64,000 bases of DNA from Metellina segmentata (Eukaryota; Arthropoda; Arachnida; Araneae; Tetragnathidae). Below, in pieces: positions 20,807 to 35,300 of this stretch (the stretch's first letter is position 1; every line of letters starts with the position of its first letter). The position numbers and the translations under genes were made by a program. Below the pieces are notes generated by a model that saw only the letters and a list, made by a program, of their open reading frames with translations, made no database searches and was not told the DNA's origin. The DNA lies in assembly GCA_947359465.1 (NCBI GenBank), contig OX375879.1, forward strand, positions 18,376,298-18,440,297. Direction: 5' to 3'.

Positions 20807-23800
20807 CTGGATTGCTTGTGAGAACGTAAGCACTGAAACATCTTTCTATTTAGGTTTACGAAAACATGAATTTAAAACAATACCAATCAGCCTCCTTTGA
20901 AAAACTAAATCCTATCTAATTGCATAATGCAATTTTTTTTTTATGAAAAACATATTTTTGACAAATGATTTTTTATAAAAAAATAAAATGTACAGAAAAG
21001 GTCATAAAGTGAAATCGATTTTTCGGAACAATGAAGTCATTTGAGTTGAGTATTTAGTGTCACACCTAATACTTCAGATATTTTTTGTGCAATTCAATTT
21101 TCAATCTTGAATATGAGAAGCGGTATTTGGTTTTAGAATCAAATCTTATTTGAATGCTCCTTATTCAACGTTTTGATAAAAACTCGGCACAAAATTCTTA
21201 ATTAAAGTTACATACGAATAGAAACAAAAAAATTTCAATTATTTTCTAGAAAGTATCATGTGCTTTTTAATTTAAGTATTATGATAAGATATGAAACATT
21301 TAAAAATGAACTAACACCCGAAAATTTGAACTGAATTCATTTTTTCTTAACCATGCGTATAAACGTTACTGAAAATACTTGCATTCCAAAGAGCTACTTC
21401 AGAAAGTACCTCGTTAAATCAACTCGAATTATTTCAAAGAAAAATGTTAGAATGCTGATCAAAACTTATATTTTATGACATGATATATGCATATTAACAC
21501 TTGTGTATGTGAATGTACAGATATGTGCACATTTATGGGTACTCGCAGGAAAATTGTCATGTACATAACTCCATTCTTTTGAGTTTTGTTTTAAAAGCAA
21601 TTCCAGTGCCAAACTACCAGTCAGTTTTTCTGATCCATGGAAGAGGAAACTTTTTGAATGAAGTGTGCACGAACAAAATTGTCAATTACTCCAGGGTTCC
21701 CACTCTCCAAGCAAAAGTAAAATTAGGGCCTATCCAGAGGGCATGCATTTAAACAACGTGGCCTCAATTTCTAACGACTCTTGACAGGTTTTTTTTTATG
21801 CAGGCAAGACAAAGTATGCAGCACTCTTTAAAAAAAAATTTGACTGCATTTTTTAAGGACTTTTAGAAAATATTAAGGCTTGCAATTATTGAGGCTAAAA
21901 ATCAGGCTTTTTTTAAAGGCAAATGGGAAGCCTGGATGCACGTGTTACAAAAAATGTAGTTTTAGCTAATCCAATTTGAAATATTTGCACGAATGTCCTT
22001 ACTTCCCTCATACTTTGTAGAGTTTTTGTTACGAGTGTACATCAGCAGACCCCTAAGCAGGTGCATAAGAATTGGTGTATGCTAGTCAAAATCTATAAAC
22101 GCTTGTATACAACAGTGTATAGTGGAACATGTATGAATGCATAGAATCAAAATCTCATTCAACATGTTTTCACTTATTGACAAAGCAAAATTTTATACAT
22201 TTCATGCAAGGCTTCAACCCTTTGCTGCACATGTTTCCAAACTGATGAGACATTTTGCTTTGCCTGAATCACAGGAAAATTGCTTTAAAAATGCATATTT
22301 TTACCAATTTGAGCCATCTCTTACGTATGCATATTTGATTGCCAAATACATCAATAAATTTTGGACCCAGATAGCAAGAAGTATCTTTTCGAAAATTATT
22401 AATCGGAGCCATCTCTTACAGTTGCATATTTGATTGCCAAATACATTAATACATTTTGGACTCAATTTGCAAGAAGTTTATCCTTTCAAAAAATTAAGAA
22501 TGAAGCTAAGATTAAAAAAAAAAATTTATGTGTAAAAGGGACTTGCATGCTGATATGTAATAGTGGTATTAGATTGCACATTTAGTTTCCAACTTAAAAT
22601 GTACAAAACATTTCAACATATTATCTCAGACAGGACCTTACAATTAGCGTGAAACATCAGGCGTACGTGTAGCACAGGGTTTGCCTGCATCGAAATGTGA
22701 ACAAAATGGTTACAAATAAACGATCGAACAGATGTCACTCACAACTAGATTACCAGAATTACTTTACAAGTTACTTACTCAGTGTTTCTAAGACTAGGAC
22801 AAACAAAAACAGAAAATTCAGTTTTTACAAGGACTGAAAATTAGAATGCAGACTTTGAATAAGACTTAAATTCTTTTTTTACAAATGACAGCATGTATGC
22901 TTTTCAAATTGTTTGTTTAAGTCTTGATGGAATGGATGCAATGAAATTCCATAGTACATTTAAACATCAATCATATTGATCTGAAATAAGTATTATTGCA
23001 CAAAATATTTAAACTAGAGCAATTTGTGGAAACATAAGAATTTATAAATTTATTTACAATTACATATCTATATATGCTCTCTACATTATATAATTATATT
23101 ACAAAATTATTGAACTTTAAACGGTAAAATTTGGAGGTTGTTTTTCTCCATTTTTTCCCGTTTTACCATTTTGTATCAAAACTTTTTAGTCAATTTTTCC
23201 AGAAAACTCAATTTTCCTGTGTGCCAATGAATCATCATTTCAAATATTTTGTGAAGCAGACAACATATATAGGTCAAGAAAGACTGTTCTAAATGAAGAT
23301 TTAGTGGTTTATGTTTATAAATGTATATACTAATTGCATTTGGTGAATCAGCATGTTACTGCAAGCCCAATATGGAATATCGAAGAATCTGAACTGCATA
23401 ACAGTAAAATTAATTTTTATTTTGATTGATGTTTATATCAATCCATTTTGGAAAATCTGCGAGAGCAAGAGAAAAGCTCGCAATTGTGCAACACAGGATT
23501 AGAATGTTCATCAAGATTCCTCGTCCTTGTACAGCAATTAGGTTAAAATTTGTCATTTTCTGATGTTGTATGCTGTAATACCCGCTTATGTACAAAAGTT
23601 AAGAAGGTAACATATTACATGTAAATTAAATTATATAACATCACAGCTGTGCCTTTTCATAGTTAGGTTAAAAAGTTTATTCAAAACATCAAAATATATC
23701 AAGGATATCTGTAGGGCTGAAATAGATCGAATTACGCTTGGTCAATCACCTTGAAAATCGACTTTGCAAACAGGCAAAAAGAAAAATCGTGATTCAAATG

Positions 23801-24039
23801 TCTTAGAAAATTTTATTACGTACACCATTGCATCGTGTAGAAACACAGCAATGCTGGAGTGAATTTAAAAATTATAACAAAAGTATGTGCCTAGCCTCTT
23901 GCCAATCAAATGAAATTTGTTTCTAAAATGGAGAAAGAAAGCTTAACAGAAATATTACGGCTTTTAATACTGCTTGCACAATGAACAAATTAGCGAAATT
24001 AATCCTTACGTGTAGGTAAATTTTGAAGTATTTTTATAG
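20807..24039. other. Intergenic AT-rich DNA
   Basis: No gene recognised. The only structure is the tandem duplication at 22311-22500. Confidence 0.5.
22311..22500. repeat. 95-bp tandem duplication
   Basis: Two adjacent units, each starting gagccatctcttac and containing tgcatatttgattgccaaat, at 22311 and 22406. They are about 80% alike. Confidence 0.75.
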
Positions 24040-24114
24040 GTAAGAGAAAAGGTGAAAAAGGCATTTGAAAAATTGAAAGAGCTTATAAATTCTTTAGACT
24101 ACACTGAGTCAGAG
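24040..24114 (+). other. Orphan exon-like segment (25 codons)
   Basis: 75 nt bounded by acceptor tatttttatag and donor GTAACA, open in phase 0 and encoding VREKVKKAFEKLKELINSLD then YTESE, a Lys/Glu-rich amphipathic-helix-like peptide. It matches no gene I recognise and has no partner exons that I can join. It could be chance. Confidence 0.25.
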
Positions 24115-25674
24115 GTAACAGATTATTCCTTTTTCTATAATTTAATAACCAAAACGTTAAAAACAGCCAAATAAGACTTTATGTAGCTAGGGAAATTTAT
24201 TTACCTCTCTACATCTATTGTACCAGATTCAAATTTAACTTTTGTAAACAATATGTTGAAAAGTGGAAGAGGAAATTGATAAAACTGTTTAAAAATGCAA
24301 CCTTAAGAGTCATATCTAACCAATTCTTTTTTAATGCTGAATAAGTTAATGCAATGGATAAATGCTTTAAGGCATCTTTGAATATCAAGAAACCTTTGAT
24401 AAATGCTTCACATTTTTTAGATTACAAAATTGCAATAATGGAAATTTCTAATAGACTGAGTTGCTACATTTTTTAGAAAATTCATTTGGGGATAATTTGC
24501 TTAGAGATTAAAATCAAATAAGTTTTGAGATTTTTGCTTTTAACTTTTAAAATGATGTATTACTTTTCATTGAGCTGTTCTTTCTTTGTATTTAAAAAAT
24601 ATATATTTATTAAAATTTCCATCTGAAGCCTTTTAAATGCCCTATCAGGATAATTTTCCAAGTAACTTTTTGAAAATGTACCTTTATAAAACCATGAAAG
24701 GTACACTTGAAACATTTAGCTGCAATCTTTAAGGACTCTCATACTTGTTTTAACTAGAGTACACATGGGTATCTAAATACATGTCAAGCAAAAAAAGAAT
24801 GAAAAATTCCAACACACACACAAATATAGAGGATCAAATTGTATCAGTCTCATTGAAAATGTCTAAAAATCTAAATCCCTTAAATGATATTAATATAATT
24901 ATTCATTCTTAGACACAAAAGTAGTCTACAACTCACAAGTCTAAAACTAATAACCCGTCTAATCAGGTAATTTGAATTGGCATTCACGTTACCCGATTTG
25001 AAAGGCACTATGTTTTGTAATGCCTCAAGTTCTTGGGTAACAAAGACCTGTCTTTTGATATAGCACTGCTCTCAAAAATGCAGGTGGCTAAAGTGTTGAT
25101 TTGGTTTTTCATGGCGGACAGATCTAGCCAAGCAAGTGCAGATTCAGAGACTAGCAGACTGAAACTCTCGATGTGCGAGTTCAATCCTTGTGCCAGTTGC
25201 CTGTTTGAAGTTCTCTGCTTACAAGTCATAGCACAGCTACCACTAAGACTGTGTCTCAAATGATTCACCCAGTTGCAATAAAGATTATTGGTAAACTAAC
25301 TGAATTAGGTGAATGTCCGATTCATTTGGGGCACTCACCAGGTTTCCAAATTAGGTCACTATATAATTTGAGGGTTAGATAAGAAATGTCCACTATCCAG
25401 GTCATACCCATTAATCACTCAAATATAGAGCAGGGTGTTCGTCCTACATTTACAAAGACAACACTCAGATTATAAGAATGCAAAAGAGCTTTGATTGTTC
25501 ATTTTTATTCCAGAGCTAAATTATTAAAAAATACTTGACGGAATGAGATAATACTCAATTTCATTAAATATTGGGAAAATATCTGCATTCAAGGATTTTT
25601 TTTTTCTCAATACATGTAACAAATACCAGAATTTTTCTAATGGTAACTGTTTCCGTTAATCCCATCCTCCCTGG
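24115..25674. other. Intergenic AT-rich DNA
   Basis: No gene seen. Around 25110-25230 a gagttcaatcc word resembles a pol III B box, so a degraded SINE is possible. Confidence 0.4.
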
Positions 25675-25830
25675 TCATTGAATGGATTTTTATGGGGTCA
25701 TAATTGGCCATGATGCACTAGACACAATATCGATCAAGTAAAGGAGATACAGTTTTACTGACGGAAATAGACCCTAGAGAGGAATCTAACTTATTCCGGC
25801 AACAACTCGGCAGTTGGTCATTGGAATTAA
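25675..25830 (-). repeat. SINE family B fragment
   Basis: tttttatggggtcataattggccatgatgc, split across words, then gttttactgacgg and gagaggaatctaac parallel the copy at 11620 in the same order. Confidence 0.55.
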
Positions 25831-28712
25831 CCTAAATGAATAGATGTCTAGCTTAGACCTCAAAGGAATCATTCAAATTTGGCAAGTATCCAGAGGATTG
25901 GGACGATTATTTCCGAAACACTTTCAAGTGGAGGTCTTGATGACCCCCATTGACATGCTGACTCAAAACACAGCCAGCTAACACTCACTAGGATTGAATG
26001 CACAATTGAGCACTTCAGTCCACTAGTGTGTTCTTATCATTCGATCACGGAGCCAGTCTACCTCCAATAAACAGGAAAGGACGAGGCTGTGGTTGAGTCC
26101 CTTTTAGGCTCTGTGAACTCCAGCTCAAAACCCGTCTTTAACTGTATTGGTCTTGTTTTACCAACAAAATCATCCTCGCTATGCAATGTATTGGCCAAGT
26201 CACTATGTGATATATTTGTTGTTAAAGCATTGAACCTAAAGTACTGAATTAACTATTCAGTTTTCCCTGTAACAAAAAGATGCAGTTGAAAAGATTTTCA
26301 AGTGTTGTTTTTTTAAGAGATTTTGAGGTAGAATGTTTGAGCTACAAATTGATACGATCAGTTACAAGTGAAGTGCACCTGCAATATTCATCTGTCTATC
26401 AAAAACTATTACAAGGCACAAGGGAAAATTTACAAGTTGGTGTTTTAAAACATCAGCAGATGGAGTGGTATGTTTAAAATTTATGCTGGGATACAGAAGT
26501 GGAATGCTTTACGCACATGAAAAGAATGAATATTCAAAAAGAGAACCAATCTTTATCACAATTCAAGTTCATTAATAATGCTCAAATAAAGTTATCTAAC
26601 AAGAGACTTTATATGGAAAAAATTCAAGGCATGCAGAAATCAATCCAATTATTTCATAAATCCTACTCTGACTTTCATAGATGCATATGAAAATATTTGG
26701 GATGATTACATGAAGTAAAATCTAACTAGTTTTATTGGTTTAGTTAAGAAAGAGTAAACACATGAGAATCGCAAGATAAATCGAACTGATTCGCCTATTC
26801 TAAATTACCAGCTACAGGTAGTTATTTGGTCAATAAAGGAACAATAAACCTCACCTTTTGTTGCCACAAGTAACGTAAAGCTAAAGTGGCAGATTTCATA
26901 ATTTATTAAATAAAAAATTTTATTTCCCAAAGTAAATTTTTTTAAATTGCAATCAAGATTGATAGCGTTGCATACGACTTGTTTTGTAAATTTTTAATGC
27001 AGCAATTGCAGGCGAAAAGTGTTGCTTGATGTGTGACATTAATGTGAAACTTATTGTTAAAATAATTGTTTTTGTAAAAAATGAGTACAGCAAATTGGTT
27101 TCATTCCAGCTAAATGTCGATTCTTGATGTCATTTAAAATTTTTATTACGAGTCGGTACAAATGTTCCAGTGTTGGTATTCTTTACTCCATTTTATCATT
27201 TCTCACAAAATAAGAGTTGGCAAATTTGCTTAACGGATTCCAACACAACGAGAACGCAAGTTGGAATATTTTATAATGCGGAAAAACACAAGTTATCGCC
27301 TAATTTCGTGAAAGTAAAATAACATTGAATTCTAAAATAATCAGTTTCAAAATTTACATTTGATATGAATTAAGAAAACAGTTTGGCAAACTTTAGAGAG
27401 CAATTTTAAAACATTTGGTTTGGAATATGCATGTTCACTTTAACTTTATACAAAACAATTTCATTTGCCAAACTAATTTTTATTACTGTGTAATATGGCC
27501 TCTTGAAAGATGGAAGTCAAAAGGATGTAAAGATAGACTTATCCCGCAAAACTTTTCTTAATCCATTGACCTAACACGGACAATCACCTTGATGTGATGA
27601 ACAGCTATATCATATATATGCTTTCTATGAAACATCCCCTATATACGAACATAACCTCACCTTTTGTGCTTCATCTGAGTGATTGCAGAAATTTTTATGG
27701 TGTCACACTTGAAACATTCCTTTCTACACGTTTAACAAAAAATATCACTTCGTACAAGGGAAAAAAAACAATTTAACACCACGAATAAGTATTGACTAAA
27801 CATATTTTTCACATCCGAGTTCCTGTAATAGAGAACTTCATAAATTTATGGCACGTATTTTTAAGATAATTAATCTACAGCATGAAGCAATGCAAGTTCA
27901 GACTAAACTGAAACATAACATCTTGAAATTAAGCCATCTATAGTGCAGGATTCAACTTTGTGTTCAATACAATTTTTATGGTTATCCAATACACAAAACA
28001 GACTAACAAATGTGCTCTTCTAAATTATTACTTTCAGAAAATGGTATCAATATGCTCAATTTTGCATCCATGAAACAATAAGCAATGACACTTTTAGAGG
28101 TTCAATTATGCTACATACATAATTGAATTTTTATTTTACATTACTTTTGAAATCCATGCCATTTAAAAACTACTGTGTTCGTTTACACTTTAATCTTTTT
28201 ACATATTAAAATGCAGTTTCAAACCAATCCAAGATTTATGAAATACTACTTTAACAAATGAAATCCAATTAGCAGTGATGGAAGATATAGATATTGTGAT
28301 TGGTGCTGAATAAATAAGAATCAGCATTTCCTAGTCACATGCAATGAAACAATACTAATTTCTGCAATCACCTTGACGTACCCATCATTGACCCTGATGA
28401 CTATTGTATATATATTTACTGTACCACTGTGATTTCATATAAATACAAAATTGGATTTATATATACATCTATATCTGTAAAGAAAAGAGAAATTCTTTAG
28501 CTTTCCTTGCCTTGTTCCCTTTTGCCTCAAATACTTTAGAAAACCCAATGTAACTATATTTGGTTGTTGTTATTGACTGTTTGATGGTGACATCAGTGCT
28601 CCAGTGTCTTTCAAATGATGAATAAAATTTCGATTCATATTTTCAGTGCAGACAGTTATTTCTCATGCAAGACAACGCAAAAAAAAAAGAATCACTTGCT
28701 TTGCAACAAAAA
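25831..28712. other. Intergenic AT-rich DNA
   Basis: Open frames at 26280-26690 and 27594-27776 have no recognisable motif or splice context. Nothing assignable. Confidence 0.45.
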
Positions 28713-29086
28713 AGGTTTTATTATCCCATCACAAAGAGAGAAACCAACAAATCCCGAAAATCAAACAATAAGAAACAGCATATCACCGATTGAATTGATA
28801 AAACACAGTCAACTTTTTAACGATTACAACAGTTGCGACTGAAAACAAATATTTCATCACCACAAAACTTGATACGTTAGAAAAACGTATGGCCCTTTAG
28901 GAAGATAGAAGTCAAAATAAATCATTAAGCTCCAATTACAATGTTCTTGCTTTCTCCCACACATAAATCGTTATTTCTATAAATTAGATATTTTTTTTCA
29001 ATATATAACTTAGTATAAACTTGAAATTATTGAAATGGAATGTAGTGAAAATCAAAATACTGATATTCCTTCTCACAAGTGGGGTT
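28713..29086 (-). other. SORD: Probable SORD 3' UTR
   Basis: About 370 nt downstream of the stop on the reverse strand. An AATAAA (reverse complement of tttatt, 28717-28722) could serve as poly(A) signal. RasGRF and SORD are convergent with about 8 kb between them. Confidence 0.35.
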
Positions 29087-29365
29087 TCACTTCGAGCACT
29101 TGATGAGCACTTTGATCGCACCGCCTTCGCCGGAAGCCGACGTCTCGAAGGCTTTGATGGACTCTTCCAGTGCGAAAGTGTGGGTGATGAGAGGCTTGAC
29201 GTTGACGGCTCCACTGGAAACCAGGCCTATGGCGATGGGGTAGCAGTTTGTGTAACGAAAGATGCCCTTGATGTCCACTTCCCGGACACTCGCCTCCAGG
29301 ATCGGGATCTTGACCTCTGCGGCTCCAAGGCCTACCAGCATGAGTGTACCTCCAGATTTGGTGAC
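29087..29365 (-). CDS. SORD: SORD exon 8 (last)
   Basis: 92 codons plus stop. Acceptor tctttttaaaag. Encodes [20 protein letters not shown], then [20 protein letters not shown] and the C-terminus IKVLIKCSK. Confidence 0.92.
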   Translation of the reverse strand, partial: VTKSGGTLMLVGLGAAEVKIPILEASVREVDIKGIFRYTNCYPIAIGLVSSGAVNVKPLITHTFALEESIKAFETSASGEGGAIKVLIKCSK

Positions 29366-32300
29366 CTTTTAAAAAGAAACTATGTGAGATCCAAAATGAT
29401 AAGCTGAGCCAAACACAAGACAGTGAAATCTCTACTGTTATAAAAGGAAGTGTTTGTCTGTCCCCCACTATGCTGTGTCCTGACACATCTATGGCACTTA
29501 CAATAACTAAATTTGGCACGCAGGCAGTCCAATTTTTTTGCAATTTTTGTGTGTCCAGCCCGAATTTTAAAATGAATTTATTAGCTTTTTCCTTTCTTCC
29601 GTTCCGGAGAGAGAAGCACTGCGATTTCGATATTTTCGCCCTACCCACTGACATCAGTCTCTGGAACCAGTTTCTTTCACCTTCCGTTTTTCTTTCGCTC
29701 CGAAATGCGACGTCGGCCAACCTCGGAAGGAAGTGCCGAGTTTTCAGATTCTAGCGTGCTTTGTCAGATGGGAATACGTAGCAATCGTCGTGGGTTGGCG
29801 CGTGTTAGCAAACAGTAGTCACGCCCAGCCCACGAAAAGAACTGTCACGGGCAAGGAAAATTTTACAGTAGATCGACATTGGATTTTCTTTTAATAAATA
29901 TAGTTCTAATTAATATTTATATTTTCACAAGAGATTGTGATGTCACGCTCATTTCTATCTCTTAGCCAAACACAGTAATGAGTAATGAGTAAAAAATTTC
30001 AACGGATTTAAAGTCTTCAGAATATAACAAATATTTTATAATTAAATTATGGTAATTTATTTATTACTAGCCACTTCAAGGCCATCCCAGCATTGCCTGC
30101 AATGTTGGTTTGCGAAGTAAACCAAATGGGAACGCGTAGCAAACACCAGTGGTTGGCGAGCGTTAACGGCGGTCACACCAAACCCCGGAAAAGCAAGGGT
30201 AATACTGCTGGCCACGCAGTAGCTAGTTAGAAAATATATTTAAGAGACCTCAAACTAATAACCAGACCAACATTAAAAAGGAATGCAATGGATAAAAACC
30301 AAATAAATTACATAAAAATTAGATCAAATGATAACATTTTTAATCAGATGAGAAATGTAAGAAACAATTTTTTTAAATGATAACTAAGATGGTTATCATT
30401 TACATCATACTACAATGCCGAAATTAGAGGCAAAAATCAACACTGAATGGAATCTCTGGTACAGGCCCTCATTTAATTGTGCCTTGAGGGATGTAACACT
30501 TTTCCTACTTCTAGTTCAACTAACTTTTCCCATGATAGCTCATACTATTTAAGAAAGGAATTTGGAATTCGTAAATGCTCAAAGCAATTCTAAGATAATA
30601 CCCACAGTTTAGGGACAATGACAAGAAATTCTCAGGAGTACCCAGAAGTATTCCGAGCACCTGGCAATACAGATTTGTATCGAGAAAACATGCCCAGAAT
30701 ATTCAAGGACTGCTGCTAGACAAAATAGGAAAAGTATTGCACAACAATTACTGCTCGTTTCTTTCAAAGTAACTTGGAACACAGCTTCCAGCATTTCTGA
30801 AGGTCATGGAAAAAGCTTTGTAAAGCATTTGCAGGTATGTGTGCAAGTTGCTGTCACAATGCTGCTTGGAAGCTGGAATGGCTGCATGACACTGTCCTTT
30901 TAGAACTTTAGTCCCAAATATCCAAGTTAATGTGAACCAAGACTAACTCGGTTCAAGCGAAAATTGTAAATAAAATAAATCGTGTAGGTTTAAATGTATA
31001 TTTTAACAAATACAAGAGTTATACAGATACACCACATGCAATTCATATATTGTTACGATAATTAAAGAGTTCGTCAGTATGGGAGATTTTCACATGTCGA
31101 TTTTCAGCGTCAGTGTCTTCATCATCATCGCTAGATTCGTTTTCCTTATGGACAATCATTTTATCTGTAATTTCTTGTTGTTTATCCAGTGACAAATTTC
31201 GTTTTCCTGAGTGCTTGCGAGACCAAGTTCAGAATTTTTTTTCTGTAGTTTTAAAAATGGAAAATGTAGAATTTAAAAAAATCCTAGAAATATTTGATAG
31301 CCGAGTTAAAGCGGAATCTCGGATAATCGAGGTTTTATGGTAGTTTCATCCAGGGGAAGTAATCAGTGCAATAGAACCAGGAGATGTGGGTATAATGTGA
31401 TGGTGTACAAGGAACTGTTGTAGCACTATGAGGTGTCTCATTATCTTTTGAACATCAATCACAAAACTGGGAACCAGTGTGGCAGGGTTTTTTTACAAAG
31501 ATCATTACAAAGAATGTTATGACAGATAGATGCTGCTGTAAATATCTGTTAGTCAAACAATCGAACGGAAACTCGGTGAACTAGCTGCAAACTTCTCAAA
31601 GTTTTCTCTGCGAGCTGTCAACATATCGTTACCACCACACCAATGGCATCATTCTACAAAATTGAAGTTTCTACAAAAACGTGTTCAAAGTTTCGATACT
31701 TCAGGAAAAATCGAATGATGACTCAAAGGTTGTTTTCCAACAAATATCGGCATTTCCACTCAGAATCAAGATGATTCATGGCTTTGTCACAGCATAAAAC
31801 ATGAAATGATGACACAAAAAATGTTTGGTGAAATGCAGATGGGTGTCTTAGGCATGGTAGAAACAATGTGGTCACTTATGTTATCTTGATAGAACACCAC
31901 ATATCTCAATAATTCTTCAGCAGGACAAAGTTGATTTCCTAAAAGCTTCTTTTAACATGTGGTATATGGCTGTAGCTGTTTTACTAAGTTCCAAACAGAA
32001 AACCATATCAGCTCTGCAGTCTCCCAGCAACGGGACACGTATGCATGCTATCGGTTTCGTAATTCTCCTGTGCTGCTTTTCAGAAATGTTAAACTGCGGT
32101 TCACGGCTGCTCGCATATTGGATTGCTGCTTCCGGGAGCATGCATGCAAACTTCTGGACTAGTGTTTCACATGTATTACGCAAGTCCTGGAACTTTTAGG
32201 ACAGGTTGTACAACCCAGCCACACCGACCCTAACGGGGCATGGAGCCCTAGGGAAATACCAACATAGATTTTTCGCAAAGACTAATATGTGTAAATGTGG

Positions 32301-35300
32301 AGAAGAGGAAGAGACAGTGTATCATATTATCTACAGGTGCAGACAATGGGACGTTATTAGAGAAAAAAATATTGCTATGGAATTTCAAACATTCTGATAG
32401 AAAACTTACTTTTTGATAAAAGGTCTTGAGTCATAATGAAGGGAATTTTAGACAATAGATTACAAGAAATGGAAGAGACAGGATAGTGAAGTTGATACAA
32501 CCCAAAACAAACCTTATGCCTATAGGCGGGGCGGTAACCAAACCAAACATCCCAGCCACACAAAAAAGGTTAAATCAAGTTGAAGTAATTTCTTTGTGCT
32601 TTAAGAATAGCACTTTTAATCTAAGCTTTCCCTGAATCTTGATATATCACGATTTTTTTTGCACCTCAAAAAGAGCGATACATCAAGACGATACTACAGC
32701 ATCCAAGTACATGTAAAGTAAACAAACTTCTTACCAACATTCCGAGCCGAATGCTCGGTTCCGCACCACTGCATTCTATGGTCACGTCAGGGTGTCCTCC
32801 CAGTTTGGATTTAACCTTTTCCACAGCAGAAGGCGTGTCCAGGCCCTTGACGGAGAGACAGCTCGTGGCTCCAAGTTTACTCGCCACCTTTAAGCGACTT
32901 TCACAGATATCTTTCAAAATATACAAAGCAACGTAAATGTCTAAGCTACAAAGAATGTTCTCAAAGTTCTGGGAATTGTGATCAGAGTGACAACAAAATC
33001 CTCAAAAAAAAGTTCCCTGATCGTGTCGCACAAATTTCCCCAATTTCACAAATCCCTTAATAAATGTGATCCATGATTGGTATCGATATACAGTAGCTAC
33101 GTATTTTTAAATATTTATGGTCAGATGGGGTGAAAGGATAATTATCCACAAATATTTTATATTTTTTCTCTAGAGATATTTTAATTTTTACTGTAAGAGT
33201 TGGAACCCTTAATAGAACTCTTACAATAGCAATTGAAACTGCAGAAAAAATGCAAAATATTTTGATTATGAAATTATAACACCTCATACTACATTATCAT
33301 ACTATACATTAAACAGCTCATGTTACAGGAAACAAACCTTTTTTTAGGCCTAATGCGTCATATTATGCTGCACGTAGTTAATTTTATCATTGATATTTAA
33401 CAGTTTATTACCTTTCTCATATTGAAGAAAGACTTCTTAAGTTACTGTATAAAATTAACTTCCCTTGTTCTCATTATTTTCTATTCAAAGCCTTACAGTT
33501 ATCCTAAACGCACCAATCTCTCAGGAATTTCCCAGTGGGCCTGTTCACCACTAATACTACCAGGTACAGACCCAATGGTGGTTAAGCCAGTATGATTTCA
33601 CCCCTTGCGAAATACAGATATGTTTTAAGGGGGTCTGAAACTCAAAATAAGAAAAAAAGTCCAATTTTTTTTATTATCTTAAAAAATAATACAGATCTTT
33701 CTGAATAAAATGACACCTCAATTTTGTTTCTACCCTATGTAGAACCGGAAATATTAAACTTTTTATAAACATGACAGCTGCAATTCCAACGAGCCTTCAT
33801 AATTTTAAAAGCTTTTTTTCCCCTTTTACGAAAAATAGGATTTCAATTGTAAAAATCGATACAACTTAAGAACTACTCGTCATAAATAAACGAAATTTTC
33901 AACATTTACTTTTCAAATATATTTCTTTAATTTATCTTCAAATTGTGGGCATATATATATATATATTTTTTCTACAATTTTTCGAACTTTGTATACTACG
34001 TGTTTTATAAAGTTTTTGAACAAAATATTTTTTTTTTAATTTTCTAATTGTTTAACCAAAAATTACGAAAACAATTTATAGTATGAACTCTTAGAAGTTA
34101 ATCAATGCAAAAATGAAGTGATTTGTTATAAAATATTTTGCAACGTATCAATCTCGGCCAACGTCAAAATGTTGACATTTTTACATTTTAATAAAAAAAT
34201 TTTAAAGTTTTGAAAATATAACATAGTTATTCCAATTTCAAAATACATTGTATACCTACAGAAAAAAATACAGAACAAAAACTTTAAAATTAAAGATTTT
34301 TGAGTCCCAGATACCCCCTCCCCCCTTATGTGTCAATTATTAAACTCTAAATTATGTCATTTTCTTTCAATTGAAAGTAGGAAGAGAATATCAGGCTAAT
34401 GTTATCTGTTTCCGGAATCAAAAAGCCTCAACATATTTAATTTCAGAATATAAACCAGTGGATGCTTAGTTCTGCACTGGGACTTGTGTATATACAGCTG
34501 AATGGAAATTAGAGTGAGAAAATACAATCCATAGATAAAAATTAATAAAACATACAACAGATAACAAGGTTAAATCAGTTCCCAGAATAATAACTAATTC
34601 TTTAGTTAATATAACTGATATTTTTTTAAGCAATGGGTATGTATTCTAGCAGAAAAATAATGAAACATTCAATGAATATTTTTTATCTTTGATTATCTTA
34701 GCGTTCAAAGTTTGAATTATTATTCAAAAAATATTTCCACAAATATTTAAGTGCATATATAAAGTAATACCTTTAAAACTATGTTTAAAGTTCAGCTTCT
34801 ACTAAACATGAAACTGCAACTGCATTTATTACTTTTACTTTGTTTGGTAAAGTCAAAAGTGTGCAAGCAAAATTCATTTCTATGAAAAGGATTTTGTGTG
34901 TAAACAAGCCAGTCTGGACATTTTACTCTTCTATCCATACATGATACATACTTGGTAACTTTAAAATATAGTTTATCACCATTATGGCAACACACTTTGC
35001 ATTTAATCCTAATGGGTGTCGACCCATCATACATCAATTCAGAATGTATTCCTTGGAACTTTTATTGGCAAAGTGCTGAAATCCTATTCAACAAACAAGC
35101 CAACTGCGATCACATTCAGAATACATACAGGAGTATCACATTAGAAAAACCACTGTCACCTATACTTAAGTTTGATGGGGAAAATGATTCCTAAATATAA
35201 TTTTGACAAAATAAAATTAGCATAGTAATTAAAATTAGTGAAAAAGAAAGAATATTTCAGGTTTTTAAGACAATGTTTTAGATAGTTAAAATTAAGTTGA

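Noticed and set aside
23410..23595. 61-codon - frame with a hydrophobic, signal-peptide-like stretch
   Set aside because: No splice context, promoter or family motif; likely chance in AT-rich DNA.
26280..26690. Two neighbouring + frames of 65 and 63 codons
   Set aside because: Different frames with no credible junction between them and no family resemblance.
29021..29754. Long frames on both strands around the last SORD exon (including 215 codons on -)
   Set aside because: They are out-of-frame readings of SORD exon 8 continuing into Helitron 2.
31113..31343. 76-codon + frame
   Set aside because: No motif recognised and surrounded by transposon debris.
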